A stretch of 64,000 nucleotides of DNA, taken from assembly GCF_018130695.1 (NCBI RefSeq), contig NZ_JAFCJX010000003.1, positions 186,001 to 250,000 on the forward strand, read 5' to 3'. The notes below the pieces were generated by a model that saw only the letters and a list, made by a program, of their open reading frames with translations, searched no databases and had not been told where the DNA came from. This stretch comes from Bradyrhizobium jicamae. GTDB lineage: Bacteria; Pseudomonadota; Alphaproteobacteria; Rhizobiales; Xanthobacteraceae. A program made the translations under genes and the position numbers. Below, one piece after another: positions 17,165 to 27,266 of the stretch (within the stretch, counting starts at the first letter, position 1; the number at the start of each line of letters is the position of its first letter).

Positions 17165-17554
17165 TTACGTGATCGTTCCCGGATACTGCGTCAGGCCGTC
17201 ATCGATGCACACCCAGGCGATCTTCTCCGACACCCAGATGTGCTCGGTCGGCGGAAAGGCATTGCGGTCGTCGAAGCAGGCGAGGGCGATGCCCATGGCG
17301 GTGCCGTTGGTGCGGCGGGTGAACAGCCGCGTGCCGCACGCGGTACAGAATTCGCGCGCGATCGCCGGCGATGAGAGAAAGCGGCCGGTCTCGCCTTCGA
17401 CCGTCACGGCGCGCGGCTCGAACATCGCGCGGGCGTAGAATGGCGAGCCCATCGCCTTCTGGCAGGTGCGGCAATGGCAGATCCGGACGTTGAGCGGCTC
17501 GCCTTCAGCTTTGAAGCGAACCGCGCCGCACAGGCATCCGCCTTCCCGGATCAT
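17165..17554 (-). CDS. GFA/CENP-V family zinc protein
   Basis: This 129-residue protein carries the full cysteine set of the glutathione-dependent formaldehyde-activating (GFA) family: GGCLCGAVRF near the N-terminus, CHCRTCQKAMGSPF in the middle and EFCTACGTRLF further on. These bind the structural and catalytic zinc ions. The founding member accelerates S-hydroxymethylglutathione formation, but most homologues, including this one, have no proven substrate. It stands alone between the M50 gene and the sugar-acid operon. A 19-bp hairpin lies upstream of it. Confidence 0.9.
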   Translation of the reverse strand: MIREGGCLCGAVRFKAEGEPLNVRICHCRTCQKAMGSPFYARAMFEPRAVTVEGETGRFLSSPAIAREFCTACGTRLFTRRTNGTAMGIALACFDDRNAFPPTEHIWVSEKIAWVCIDDGLTQYPGTIT

Positions 17555-17602
17555 TGTCGCGCTCCGAATTTTAGACCATCATCCTGAGGAGCGCGGAACG
17601 CG

Positions 17603-17649
17603 CGTCTCGAAGGGCGAGGCCTTACCTGGTGGCCTCGCCCTTCGAGACG
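17603..17649. repeat. Long perfect hairpin (intergenic palindromic repeat)
   Basis: CGTCTCGAAGGGCGAGGCC (17603-17621) pairs perfectly with 17631-17649 over a 9-nt loop. It lies just beyond the stop of the SDR gene (17687) on the minus strand and could terminate that operon. The flanking sequence resembles dispersed Bradyrhizobium repeats (from memory). Confidence 0.7.
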
Positions 17650-17686
17650 GCCGCTGTGCGGCCCCCTCTGGCTGAGGGGATGAAGT

Positions 17687-18433
17687 TCAATACGTCGCTC
17701 GGCCACCGCTGATGTCGAACACCGCGCCGGTGGAGAAGCCGCAATCGGCCGATGACAGCCACGCCACCATCGCGGCGAGCTCTTCCACCAGCACGAAGCG
17801 GCCCTTCGGGATCTTCGACAGCATGAAGTCGATGTGCTGCTGGGTCAGCTGGTCGAAGATCGCGGTCTTCGCCGCGGCCGGCGTCACCGCGTTGACCAGG
17901 ATATCGTGCTGGGCGAGCTCCTTGCCGAGCGACTTTGTCAGCGCGATCAGGCCGGCTTTCGACGCGGAGTAATGCGCGGCGTTCGGGTTGCCCTCCTTGC
18001 CGGCGATCGAGGCGATGTTGACGATGCGGCCGTATCTCTGCGCGATCATCGCGGGCACGATCGCCTTGCAGCAGATGAAGGGGCCGTCGAGATTGATGCG
18101 CATCACCTTGCGCCATTCCTCAAGATCGGTCTCCCATACGGTCGCATTGACGCCGGCGATGCCGGCATTGTTGACGAGGATGTCGATCTTGCCGAACGCT
18201 CCGAGCGTCGCGTCGCGCGCGGCGGTGACGGAGGCGGGATCGGAGACGTCGACCTTGACCACGGTGACGGCATCGCCGATCGCCTTCGCGGTTTTCTCGG
18301 CGAGGGTTTGGTCGAAATCCCAGATCGCGACCTTTGCGCCCGAGGCCACGAAGCGCTCGGTGATGGCGCGGCCAAAACCCTGCGCGCCGCCGGTGACGAC
18401 GGCGCAGCGGCCGTTGAGATCGATCTTGTTCAT
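17687..18433 (-). CDS. SDR-family oxidoreductase in the sugar-acid operon (1)
   Basis: This 248-residue classical short-chain dehydrogenase has the NAD(P)-binding motif TGGAQGFGRAI (about 14-24), the NNAGIAG strand motif, the catalytic Ser in NIASIAG, and the Tyr/Lys pair in AHYSASKAGLI. The acidic residue after beta-2 (IWDFD) suggests NAD preference. It is the last gene of a minus-strand run from the IlvD/Edd dehydratase, 23 bp behind the second SDR. A role as aldose 1-dehydrogenase or as a deoxy-ketoacid dehydrogenase is plausible from context; sequence alone does not decide. Confidence 0.88.
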   Translation of the reverse strand: MNKIDLNGRCAVVTGGAQGFGRAITERFVASGAKVAIWDFDQTLAEKTAKAIGDAVTVVKVDVSDPASVTAARDATLGAFGKIDILVNNAGIAGVNATVWETDLEEWRKVMRINLDGPFICCKAIVPAMIAQRYGRIVNIASIAGKEGNPNAAHYSASKAGLIALTKSLGKELAQHDILVNAVTPAAAKTAIFDQLTQQHIDFMLSKIPKGRFVLVEELAAMVAWLSSADCGFSTGAVFDISGGRATY

Positions 18434-18456
18434 GCCGGACGCCTTCTATGTGGAGA

Positions 18457-19188
18457 TCAGAGCATGAAACCGCCGTCGACGACCATGTCGACGCCGGTGG
18501 TGAAGGCGGCCTCATCGCTGGCGAGATAGACCGCCATCGCGGCGATCTCTTCCGCAGTACCGAGCCGGCCCATCTTCTGGCGGGCGACGAACATGTCCTT
18601 GCCCTGCGGCCCGACCGCGGCCGCGCGGTCGAGCATTGACGGCGTCTCCACGGTGCCGGGGCAGATCGCGTTGCAGCGGATGCCCTTGGTGATGAAGTCG
18701 AGCGCGACCGCGCGGGTCAGCAGCGACACCGCCGCCTTCGATGCGCTGTAGACGTAGCGGTTGGCCGGCGGCCGCAGCGCGGCGCAGGAGGAGATGTTGA
18801 CGATGCTGCCGCCGCCTTTCGCCAGCATCGCCGGCAGGAACGCCTTGATGGTCCGGTGCATCGACTTGACGTTGAGGTCGAACGAGAAATCCCAGTCCTC
18901 TTCCGAACATTCCAGGATGGTGCCGTTGTGCACGAAGCCGGCCGCATTGAGCAGCACGTCGATGGTGCCGACACGTTTTGCGAACGCGTTGACGTCGGCG
19001 GTGCTGCGGACGTCGAGTTTTGCCGTTTCCGCGATGCCATCCTTGGTGAGCGAAGCGATGCCGGCTTCATTGATATCGGTCGCGATCACGGTCGCGCCTT
19101 CACGCGCGAATGCGATGGCGCAGGCGCGCCCGATGCCGGCTGCCGCCGCGGTGACGACGGCGCGCTTTCCCTTCAGTCGATTGGACAT
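18457..19188 (-). CDS. SDR-family oxidoreductase, DHRS6/KDF-dehydrogenase-like (2)
   Basis: This 243-residue SDR has the cofactor motif TAAAAGIGRACA, the DINEAG acidic motif for NAD, NAAGFVHNG, the catalytic Ser in NISSCA, and YSASK. The phrasing AFAREGATVIATDI, GFVHNGTILEC and IRCNAICPGTVETPS strongly recalls the DHRS6 (BDH2) group. The bacterial members of that group that I recall oxidise 2-keto-3-deoxy-L-fuconate. It lies between the dehydratase and SDR 1, which supports oxidation of a dehydrated sugar acid. The assignment is by remembered similarity, not alignment. Confidence 0.87.
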   Translation of the reverse strand: MSNRLKGKRAVVTAAAAGIGRACAIAFAREGATVIATDINEAGIASLTKDGIAETAKLDVRSTADVNAFAKRVGTIDVLLNAAGFVHNGTILECSEEDWDFSFDLNVKSMHRTIKAFLPAMLAKGGGSIVNISSCAALRPPANRYVYSASKAAVSLLTRAVALDFITKGIRCNAICPGTVETPSMLDRAAAVGPQGKDMFVARQKMGRLGTAEEIAAMAVYLASDEAAFTTGVDMVVDGGFML

Positions 19189-19222
19189 GGATGTCTCCCG
19201 GAGTTCTTCTTGATTTGTATTT

Positions 19223-19305
19223 CGTCATTGCGAGGAGCGAAGCGACGAAGCAATCCATGTTTCCGCAGAGGAGAGATGGATTGCTTCGCTGCGCTCGCAA
19301 TGACG
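19223..19305. repeat. Palindromic intergenic repeat
   Basis: CGTCATTGCGAG (19223-19234) is perfectly complementary to CTCGCAATGACG (19294-19305), with a further partial dyad (GCAATCCAT/ATGGATTGC) inside. It sits in the gap between the dehydratase and SDR 2, within one operon, so it can hardly be a strong terminator. It matches a dispersed repeat type common in these genomes (from memory). Confidence 0.8.
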
Positions 19306-19310
19306 ATGCG

Positions 19311-21158
19311 TCAGTGATTGTCGCGCGCCACGCCGACCGTGCCCGCAATATTCTGGTAGCGCGTGGCGAGCTCCATGCAGGCGCCGGTGGACTGCTGGCC
19401 GACGGTGTTGCGATAGATCTCCTGCCACGGCGTTTGATGCGCCGGGAAGGGGAAGCCGCCCTTGGCCTTCAGCTCGGCGCGGCGGGTGCGGATCTCGTCC
19501 TCGGAGATCAGGATGTTGGCGCTGCCCTTGTTGAGGTCGATGCGCACCTTGTCGCCGGTCTTGAGGATCGCAAGCCCGCCGTCGGCCGCGGCCTCCGGCG
19601 AGGCATTGAGGATCGAAGGCGAGCCCGAGGTGCCGGACTGCCGGCCGTCGCCGATGCAGGGCAGGGACAGGATGCCGCGTTTGATCAGCGCCGCCGGCGG
19701 CTGCATGTTCACGACCTCGGCGCCGCCGGGATAGCCGATCGGACCGGTGCCGCGGATGAACAGCACGCAGTGCTCGTCGATGCCGAGCGCGGGATCCTCG
19801 ATCCGCTCGTGATAATCCTCCGGACCCTCGAACACGACGGCGCGGCCCTCGAAGGCGTTGGGGTCCTTCGGATTGACGAGATAGCGGTCGCGGAATTCCT
19901 TGGAGATCACGCTGGTCTTCATGATCGCGGAATCGAACAAATTGCCGCGCAGCACGATGAAGCCGGCGTCCTTCACCATCGGCTTGTCGTAGGTCCAGAT
20001 CACATCGCCATCGGGCTTGGCCGCATCCTTGCAGTTCTCGCCCATGGTGCGGCCGTTCACGGTCAGCACGTTCTCGTGGATGCGCTTGTGTTTCATCAAT
20101 TCGCCGACCACCGTCGGCACGCCGCCGGCGCGGTGGAATTCCTCGCCGAGATAGAAGCCGGCCGGCTGCAAATTCACCATCAGCGGCACGTCGTGGCCGT
20201 ACTTCTGCCAGTCGTCGATCGACAGCTCGACGCCGACATGGCGCGCCAGCGCGTTGATGTGGATCGGCGCATTGGTCGAGCCGCCGATCGCGGAGTTGAC
20301 CACGATGCAGTTCTCGAAGGCCTGGCGGGTCAGGAAGTCCGACGGCTTCAGATCTTCCCAGACCATGTCGACGATGCGCTTGCCCGTCTCGTAGGCGATC
20401 TGGCCGCGCTCGCGATAGGGCGCGGGGATCGCCGCGCAGCCCGGCAGCGAAAAGCCGAGCGCTTCGGCCAGCGAGTTCATGGTCGAGGCGGTGCCCATGG
20501 TGTTGCAATGGCCGACCGAGGGTGCCGAAGAGGCGACGATCTCGATGAACTGCTCATAGTCGATCTCGCCGGCAGCGAGCCGCTCGCGCGCCTTCCAGAC
20601 CACGGTGCCGGAGCCGGTGCGCTGGCCTTCGTGCCAGCCGTTCAGCATTGGGCCGCCCGACAGCACGATCGCGGGCAAGTTGACGGTGGCGGCGGCCATC
20701 ATGCAGGCCGGCGTGGTCTTGTCGCAGCCGGTGGTCAGCACCACGCCGTCGAGCGGATAGCCAAAGAGGATCTCGACCAGGCCGAGATAGGCGAGGTTGC
20801 GGTCGAGCGCAGCCGTCGGGCGCTTGCCGGTTTCCTGGATCGGATGGGTCGGAAACTCCATCGCGATGCCGCCGGCGGCGCGGATGCCCTCGCGGACGCG
20901 ATGCGCCAGCTCCAGGTGGTGGCGGTTGCAGGGGGAGAGGTCGTTGCCGGTCTGGGCGATGCCGATGATCGGCTTGCCGGCCTGCAGTTCCTCGCGGGTC
21001 AGCCCGTAATTGAGGTAGCGCTCGAGATAGAGCGCGGTCATGCCCGGATTATGCGGGTTGTTGAACCACTCCTGGGAGCGGAGCTTGCGGCCCTTGCCCT
21101 TGGTCTGGCCATTGCTCTGACCGGCGGCGTCGTGCCCGTTGCTGTGGGATTTTGTCAT
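19311..21158 (-). CDS. IlvD/Edd-family sugar-acid dehydratase
   Basis: This encodes 615 residues from the ATG at 21158, which follows GGGAG; the frame is open to 21191. The N-terminal 20 residues are polar and variable. Iron-sulfur and Mg motifs of the family are present: [28 protein letters not shown] and [15 protein letters not shown], then [14 protein letters not shown] and [16 protein letters not shown]. It fits the D-xylonate/L-arabinonate dehydratase branch rather than dihydroxy-acid dehydratase. It should convert an aldonate to its 2-keto-3-deoxy form, feeding the kinase and aldolase at 28341-29963. The first gene of its strand unit, it is behind a LacI-like operator. Confidence 0.92.
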   Translation of the reverse strand: MTKSHSNGHDAAGQSNGQTKGKGRKLRSQEWFNNPHNPGMTALYLERYLNYGLTREELQAGKPIIGIAQTGNDLSPCNRHHLELAHRVREGIRAAGGIAMEFPTHPIQETGKRPTAALDRNLAYLGLVEILFGYPLDGVVLTTGCDKTTPACMMAAATVNLPAIVLSGGPMLNGWHEGQRTGSGTVVWKARERLAAGEIDYEQFIEIVASSAPSVGHCNTMGTASTMNSLAEALGFSLPGCAAIPAPYRERGQIAYETGKRIVDMVWEDLKPSDFLTRQAFENCIVVNSAIGGSTNAPIHINALARHVGVELSIDDWQKYGHDVPLMVNLQPAGFYLGEEFHRAGGVPTVVGELMKHKRIHENVLTVNGRTMGENCKDAAKPDGDVIWTYDKPMVKDAGFIVLRGNLFDSAIMKTSVISKEFRDRYLVNPKDPNAFEGRAVVFEGPEDYHERIEDPALGIDEHCVLFIRGTGPIGYPGGAEVVNMQPPAALIKRGILSLPCIGDGRQSGTSGSPSILNASPEAAADGGLAILKTGDKVRIDLNKGSANILISEDEIRTRRAELKAKGGFPFPAHQTPWQEIYRNTVGQQSTGACMELATRYQNIAGTVGVARDNH

Positions 21159-21313
21159 TGAAGTGTCTCCCGGGTGTTTCCCGCAATGCAAACTCGCATC
21201 GGCCCGTTGGATGGGCTCTGATTTCTACCTTGCGCAAATCCTTGCGCATTACAAACCCGCCCGTGACGAATTCGTGTCATCGCGGGTGGGATTGGACCTT
21301 AGTTGAAGAACTT

Positions 21314-21327
21314 TGGTTGCGCTATCA
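21314..21327. promoter_or_regulatory. LacI-type operator upstream of the dehydratase
   Basis: TGGTTGCGCTATCA fits the TG-N2-AGCGCT-N2-CA pattern of LacI-family operators with one mismatch. Read on the minus strand it matches the site at 22447-22460 in 12 of 14 positions. It lies in the 216-bp gap between lacI and the dehydratase. The rest of that gap shows nothing I can name. Confidence 0.5.
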
Positions 21328-21374
21328 TTTTGTCTTTTTTGCCTCCTCATGGCTGCTGTGCGGCGGCACAAATG

Positions 21375-22415
21375 TCAGGGTTTGCGGACCGAGCTTTGCC
21401 TGGCGATCACGCTGAAGCCGAGATCGACCACCGGCTGGGCCGGGCGTCGGCCCTCCAGCGCCTCGATCACCATTGTGCCAGCATTCCTGCCCATTTCGTA
21501 GCGGTTGGTGCGCACGCTGCTCAGCGGCGGCACGCTGGATGAGACGAATTCGAGGTCGTTGAAGCCGATGATCGCCATCTGATCGGGCACCGGCATGTGC
21601 CGTCGCTTGCATTCGAACATGGCGCCGAGCGCCAGGTCGTCGTTGACGCAGAACACCGCCTCGATCTCGGGCGCCTTGGACAGGAGATCGGCGAACAGCG
21701 TGCCGCCGAGCGTGACCGACGTCGGCACCGCCGTTGTGACAATCAGCCGCTGGTCGAACAGTCCGGCCTCGGTCATCGCCGCCTGATAGCCGTCGAGCCG
21801 GCGCTGCACCCGCGGGTCCATGCGGGCGCCGAGGAAGCCGATCCTGCGGTAGCCCTGCTCGAGCAGGTGCGAGATCGCGGCTTTCGAGGCGTCAAAATGC
21901 GAAAAACCGATCATCATGTCGACCGGCGAGGGACCGATCTCCATGATCTGGACGATCGGGCAATCCACCGCTTCCATGATCTTGCGGGAGTCGGCGGTCT
22001 GGTTGATGCCGGTCACGATCAGCCCGGCCGGCTTCTGTGCCAGAAAAAGACGCAGCAACCTTTCTTCGAGCAGGATGCTATAGCGGGTGTTGGCGAGCTG
22101 GATGCTGTAACGGCTGCCGTCAAGCGCGTCATAGATGCCGCGCAGCACGTCGGAGAACACGTTGTTGGTCAGCGAGGGGATCAGCACGCCGATCACCTCG
22201 GTGCGCTGCGAGGCCAGCGCTCGCGCCGCAAGATTCGGCACATAGCCGAGCTCTCGCGCCGCGCTTTCAACCCGCACACGCTTGCCGGCCGACAGGGCCT
22301 CCGGTGTCCGGAAGAAGCGCGACGCCGTAATCGGACTGACGCCGGCGAGTTTCGCCACTTCGGTCAGCCTGATCTTCTCGGGCTTGGTCGGCTTGCGTGC
22401 CATTTTTTCGCTCAT
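21375..22415 (-). CDS. LacI-family transcriptional regulator of the sugar-acid locus
   Basis: This 346-residue protein has the helix-turn-helix and hinge at residues 15-70 (LTEVAKLAGVSPITASRFFR, then the hinge NLAARALASQRTE). A periplasmic-binding-protein-like effector domain follows (about 70-335). It is full length. It is placed between the dehydratase on its own strand and the divergent ABC importer, with an AGCGCT-centred operator on each side. The simplest model is repression of both arms relieved by a pathway sugar or sugar acid. The inducer cannot be read from the sequence. Confidence 0.92.
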   Translation of the reverse strand: MSEKMARKPTKPEKIRLTEVAKLAGVSPITASRFFRTPEALSAGKRVRVESAARELGYVPNLAARALASQRTEVIGVLIPSLTNNVFSDVLRGIYDALDGSRYSIQLANTRYSILLEERLLRLFLAQKPAGLIVTGINQTADSRKIMEAVDCPIVQIMEIGPSPVDMMIGFSHFDASKAAISHLLEQGYRRIGFLGARMDPRVQRRLDGYQAAMTEAGLFDQRLIVTTAVPTSVTLGGTLFADLLSKAPEIEAVFCVNDDLALGAMFECKRRHMPVPDQMAIIGFNDLEFVSSSVPPLSSVRTNRYEMGRNAGTMVIEALEGRRPAQPVVDLGFSVIARQSSVRKP

Positions 22416-22445
22416 ATCACAGGCGCCGCGGTGGATAAACTGATA

Positions 22446-22473
22446 TTGACAGCGCTACCAACCGATTGCTAAT
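22446..22473 (+). promoter_or_regulatory. Importer promoter with overlapping LacI-type operator
   Basis: TTGACA (22446-22451) and GCTAAT (22468-22473) are 16 nt apart. The operator-like TGACAGCGCTACCA (22447-22460) overlaps the -35, so bound repressor would exclude RNA polymerase. The site lies 152 bp before the ATPase gene and 32 bp before the lacI start on the other strand. Confidence 0.5.
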
Positions 22474-22611
22474 CGAACGATTGCCAAAACCGGCTAAACT
22501 GCGGACAATAACATCAGTCCATCGGGCCTCGCACAAGCGACGCCGGAGCAAGAACAGAGCGGTCACGGCAACTCGTCGTACACCGCCGGGAAAAGATGAG
22601 GAGGGAAGTGG

Positions 22612-23679
<1,068 letters not shown>

Positions 23680-23779
23680 TCGATTGACCAGCTGATTGAC
23701 TGACGAACGGCCGACCAACAGGCCGGCCGACACGATAACAAGACCAAAACAAAAAGCATTTCATAAGGGAGGAAGAACG

Positions 23780-25099
23780 ATGCACGATTTCACTCGCCGC
23801 TCGCTGCTTCAGGGCGGCACCGCGCTTGCCGCAGCCGGGGCACTCACCGGGCCTGCGCTCTTCGACTTCGCCAAGGCCTGGGCGCAGACCTCGCCCTGGA
23901 AGGCGGAGCCGGGCGCCAAGCTCACGGTGATGCGCTGGAAGCGCTTCGTTCCGTCCGAAGACGATGCGTTCAACGCGATGGTCGCGGCCTTCAAGGCGGC
24001 GACCGGCACCGAGATGAACGTGTTCTCCGAGTCCTTCGAGGACGTGCAGCCGAAGGCCTCGGTTGCCGCCAATACCGGCTCCGGCCTCGATCTCGCCTGG
24101 GGCCTGCACACGCTGCCGCAGTTGTTCCCGACCAAGGTCATCCCGATGAACGACGTTGCCGATTATCTCGGCAAGAAGTACGGCGGGTGGACCGACGCTG
24201 CGGCCATCACCTGCAAGAAGGGCAATGACTGGCTCGGCATTCCCGTCGCGACTGTCGGCGGCTATCTGACCTACCGCAAGTCTGCGGTCGAGAAGGCCGG
24301 TTTCAAGACTGTGCCGTCCGACTTCCCGGCCTATCTCGAGCTGTGCAAGGCCCTGAAGAAGAACAACACCCCGGCCGGCTTCGCGCTCGGCCACGCCACC
24401 GGCGACGCCAACGCCTGGGTGCACAACATCCTCTGGGGCCACAACGGCTGGACCGTCGACAAGGACGACAAGGTCATCATCAACTCGCCGGAGACGATGA
24501 AGGCGCTGGACTATGCCAAGGCGTTGTCGGAGACCTTCATTCCGGGCGTCGCGTCCTGGAACGACTCTTCCAACAACAAGGCATTCCTGTCGGGCGAATT
24601 GTATCTGACCTCGAACGGCATCTCGATTTACATCGCCGCCAAGGATGACGCGAGCAAGAAGGAACTCGCCGAGGATATCGACCACGCGCTGTGGCCGGTT
24701 GGGCCGATCGGCAAGCCGACCGAGCTGCAGCTGGCGGTGCCGATCCTCGCCTTCAACTTCTGCAAATATCCGAATGCGGCAAAGGCCTTCATTGCCTTCA
24801 TGCTGGAGAAGGAAAACTACGACAAGTGGCTGACCGGCGCGCGGGGCTATCTGACCCACACGCTCAATGCCTATGACTCCGCGCCGGTGTGGACCGCGGA
24901 TCCGAAGAACGGCGTGTTCGGCCAGGCCTCCAAGCGCGCGCTGCCGGCGTCCGGCATCGGCACGCCCGGCGAGAAGGCGGCAACCGCGATTGCCGACTTC
25001 ATCGTGGTCGACATGTTCGCCAACTACTGCACTGGCGCCAAGGACGGCAAGACCGCGATGGCCGAAGCCGAGCGGCAGCTGAAGCGCATCTATCGCTGA
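23780..25099 (+). CDS. Sugar-type ABC transporter substrate-binding protein (Tat signal)
   Basis: This encodes 439 residues from the ATG at 23780, behind an excellent AAGGGAGGAAG site. The frame is open upstream to 23696, but the leader from this ATG is ideal: TRRSLLQGG is a twin-arginine motif and a hydrophobic core ending near KAWAQ follows. Export would thus be folded, via Tat. The mature part is a family 1 extracellular binding protein (LTVMRWKRFVPSEDDAFNAM near its start) of the maltose/glycerol-phosphate class. It delivers substrate to the permeases that follow. The ligand is probably the sugar or sugar acid degraded by this locus. Confidence 0.92.
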   Translation: MHDFTRRSLLQGGTALAAAGALTGPALFDFAKAWAQTSPWKAEPGAKLTVMRWKRFVPSEDDAFNAMVAAFKAATGTEMNVFSESFEDVQPKASVAANTGSGLDLAWGLHTLPQLFPTKVIPMNDVADYLGKKYGGWTDAAAITCKKGNDWLGIPVATVGGYLTYRKSAVEKAGFKTVPSDFPAYLELCKALKKNNTPAGFALGHATGDANAWVHNILWGHNGWTVDKDDKVIINSPETMKALDYAKALSETFIPGVASWNDSSNNKAFLSGELYLTSNGISIYIAAKDDASKKELAEDIDHALWPVGPIGKPTELQLAVPILAFNFCKYPNAAKAFIAFMLEKENYDKWLTGARGYLTHTLNAYDSAPVWTADPKNGVFGQASKRALPASGIGTPGEKAATAIADFIVVDMFANYCTGAKDGKTAMAEAERQLKRIYR

Positions 25100-25178
25100 T
25101 CAAAGAGGCGCGGGCGGCGGCAGCCCCGCCGCCCGCGTATCGTTACTTTCTTATCGGACATCGCCCAGGGAAAACGCC

Positions 25179-26138
25179 ATGGCTGACATCGCCCTTACGC
25201 CAAGACGTGCCAAGCCCGCGCTTCGCGAAGCGACCACCTGGGACCAGCTCAAGCACAACAAGAACTGGCTCGGCTTCTGGTTCATGCTGCCGGCGATGGC
25301 GTTCCTGATCTTCTTCCTGGCCTATCCGCTGGGACTCGGCATCTGGCTGTCCTTCACCGACACCCGCATCGGCCGCGTCGGCCATTTCGTCGGCACCGAG
25401 AACTACGAATGGCTGTGGGATGACGCGATCTTCTGGCTCTCGGTGTTCAACACGCTGCTGTACACCTCCATCGCCAGCGCCATCAAATTCGGTGTCGGTC
25501 TCTATCTCGCGCTGCTGCTCAACGAGCGCATGCCGTTCAAGGCGATCCTGCGCGCGGCCGTGCTGATCCCGTTCATCGTGCCGACGGTGCTGTCGGCGCT
25601 GGCGTTCTGGTGGATATTCGATTCCCAGTTCTCGATCATCTCCTGGTCGCTGAAGCATCTCGGCCTGATCACCCAGAACATCAACTTCCTCGGCGACACC
25701 ACCTGGGCCCGCATCTGCGTGATCTTTGCCAATATCTGGCGCGGCGTGCCGTTCGTGGCGATCACGCTGCTGGCCGGCCTGCAGACGGTGTCGCCATCGC
25801 TTTACGAGGCGGCGATCCTCGATGGCGCGACCAGCTGGCAACGCTTCCGCTACATCACCTATCCGCTGCTGACGCCGATCATCGCGGTGGTGATGACCTT
25901 CTCGGTGCTGTTCACCTTCACCGACTTCCAGCTGATCTGGGCGATGACCCGCGGCGGCCCCGTCAACGCGACCCATCTGATGGCGACGCTATCCTACCAG
26001 CGCGCGATCATCGCGGGACAATTGGGCGAGGGCGCCGCAATTTCCAGCGCGATGATCCCGTTCCTGCTCGCCGCGATCATGGTGTCCTGGTTCGGATTGC
26101 AGCGGCGCAAGTGGCAGCAGGGAGAGAGCAATGACTGA
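25179..26138 (+). CDS. Sugar ABC transporter permease 1 (MalF/UgpA type)
   Basis: This 319-residue protein has six predicted membrane helices, the first near 30-55 (FWFMLPAMAFLIFFLAYPLG). The EAA loop that docks on the ATPase is SLYEAAILDGATSWQRFRYI (about 208-227). It forms the channel with permease 2. The final codons and stop, AATGACTGA, include the sequence ATGACTGATCT (26131-26141), which recurs exactly at the start of permease 2. The two genes may once have overlapped directly; a 159-bp repeat-bearing segment now separates them. Confidence 0.94.
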   Translation: MADIALTPRRAKPALREATTWDQLKHNKNWLGFWFMLPAMAFLIFFLAYPLGLGIWLSFTDTRIGRVGHFVGTENYEWLWDDAIFWLSVFNTLLYTSIASAIKFGVGLYLALLLNERMPFKAILRAAVLIPFIVPTVLSALAFWWIFDSQFSIISWSLKHLGLITQNINFLGDTTWARICVIFANIWRGVPFVAITLLAGLQTVSPSLYEAAILDGATSWQRFRYITYPLLTPIIAVVMTFSVLFTFTDFQLIWAMTRGGPVNATHLMATLSYQRAIIAGQLGEGAAISSAMIPFLLAAIMVSWFGLQRRKWQQGESND

Positions 26139-26141
26139 TCT

Positions 26142-26300
26142 CTTTGCTCTCCGTGTCCCGGGCGCTGCGCAGCGCGCAGCGGTGCGCTGCAGAACCGGGA
26201 CCCACAAAGTGCCTAAATCGACCATGGGTCCCGCATCTGCGGTGCACCGCTGCGCGCTGCACTGCGTGCGGGACACAATGCGAGACACGAGGATTGTGTC
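26142..26300. repeat. Palindromic element flanked by 11-bp direct repeats
   Basis: The 159 bp lie between two copies of ATGACTGATCT (26131-26141 and 26301-26311). Nested dyads fill it: GTGTCCCG (26153) with CGGGACAC (26269-26276), GCGCGCAGCGGTGC (26172-26185) with 26244-26257, and GGGACCCA (26197-26204) with TGGGTCCC (26225-26232). It contains no ORF of note. The direct repeats look like a target-site duplication made when the element inserted at the permease 1/permease 2 junction, leaving both genes intact. It resembles a non-autonomous miniature element. Confidence 0.65.
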
Positions 26301-27224
26301 ATGACTGATCTTCCCGCCACCAAGGTCGACCTCAAGACCGTGCTGTCGACGCCGGCCCGCGTCGATAACAGCGAGGGCATGAGCTATCTGCAGTCGCTGC
26401 CGCGGCGGATCGTGACGCTGTACATCCCGCTCGGGATCATCGTCGTCATCCTGCTGTTCCCGTTCTACTGGATGGGGCTGACGGCGATCAAACCGGACGA
26501 CCAGCTGCTCGACCTCGACAAGTTCAATCCGTTCTGGACCTGGAATCCGACCTTCAAGCACATCCACAAGCTCTTGTTCGAGAGCTACTATCCGCACTGG
26601 CTCTGGAACACGATGTATGTCGCGGTCGGCGCCACCGTGCTGTCGATCATCGCGAGCGTGCTGGCGGCCTATGCGATCGTGCGTCTGCGCTACAAGGGCG
26701 CCAACCTAGTCGGCGGGCTGATCTTCCTGGCCTATCTGGTGCCGCCGTCGATCCTGTTCATTCCGCTGGCGACCGTCGTGTTCCAGTACGGTCTGTTCGA
26801 CTCGCCGATGGCGTTGATCCTGACCTATCCGACCATTCTGATCCCGTTCTCGACCTGGCTCCTGATGGGCTATTTCAAGACCATCCCGTTCGAGCTGGAA
26901 GAGTGCGCGCTGATCGATGGCGCGAGCCGCTGGCAGATCCTGATCAAGATCGTGCTGCCGCTGGCGATCCCTGGTCTGATCTCGGCCTTCATCTTCTGCT
27001 TCACGCTGTGCTGGAACGAGTTCATCTACGCGCTGACGTTCCTGCAATCGACCCCGAACAAGACGGTGCCGGTCGCGATCGTCAACGAATTCGTCGACGG
27101 CGACATCTATCGCTGGGGTTCGCTGATGGCAGGGGCGCTATGCGGTTCGCTGCCGCTGGTTATCCTTTACGCCTTCTTCGTAGAGCATTATGTCTCCGCC
27201 ATGACGGGAGCCGTGAAAGAGTAG
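26301..27224 (+). CDS. Sugar ABC transporter permease 2 (MalG/UgpE type)
   Basis: This 307-residue protein has a polar N-terminus of about 35 residues, then six membrane helices (first LYIPLGIIVVILLFPFYWMG). The EAA loop is ELEECALIDGASRWQILIKI (about 199-218). It pairs with permease 1. Its ribosome site now lies in the tail of the inserted palindromic element (ACGAGGATTGTGTC before the ATG), so its translation may be weaker than in the ancestral overlapping arrangement. This is inference from the direct repeat. Confidence 0.94.
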   Translation: MTDLPATKVDLKTVLSTPARVDNSEGMSYLQSLPRRIVTLYIPLGIIVVILLFPFYWMGLTAIKPDDQLLDLDKFNPFWTWNPTFKHIHKLLFESYYPHWLWNTMYVAVGATVLSIIASVLAAYAIVRLRYKGANLVGGLIFLAYLVPPSILFIPLATVVFQYGLFDSPMALILTYPTILIPFSTWLLMGYFKTIPFELEECALIDGASRWQILIKIVLPLAIPGLISAFIFCFTLCWNEFIYALTFLQSTPNKTVPVAIVNEFVDGDIYRWGSLMAGALCGSLPLVILYAFFVEHYVSAMTGAVKE

Positions 27225-27266
27225 GCAGGCCCGCGTCCGGATTCTCAAACTACTAGGAGTAGGGTC

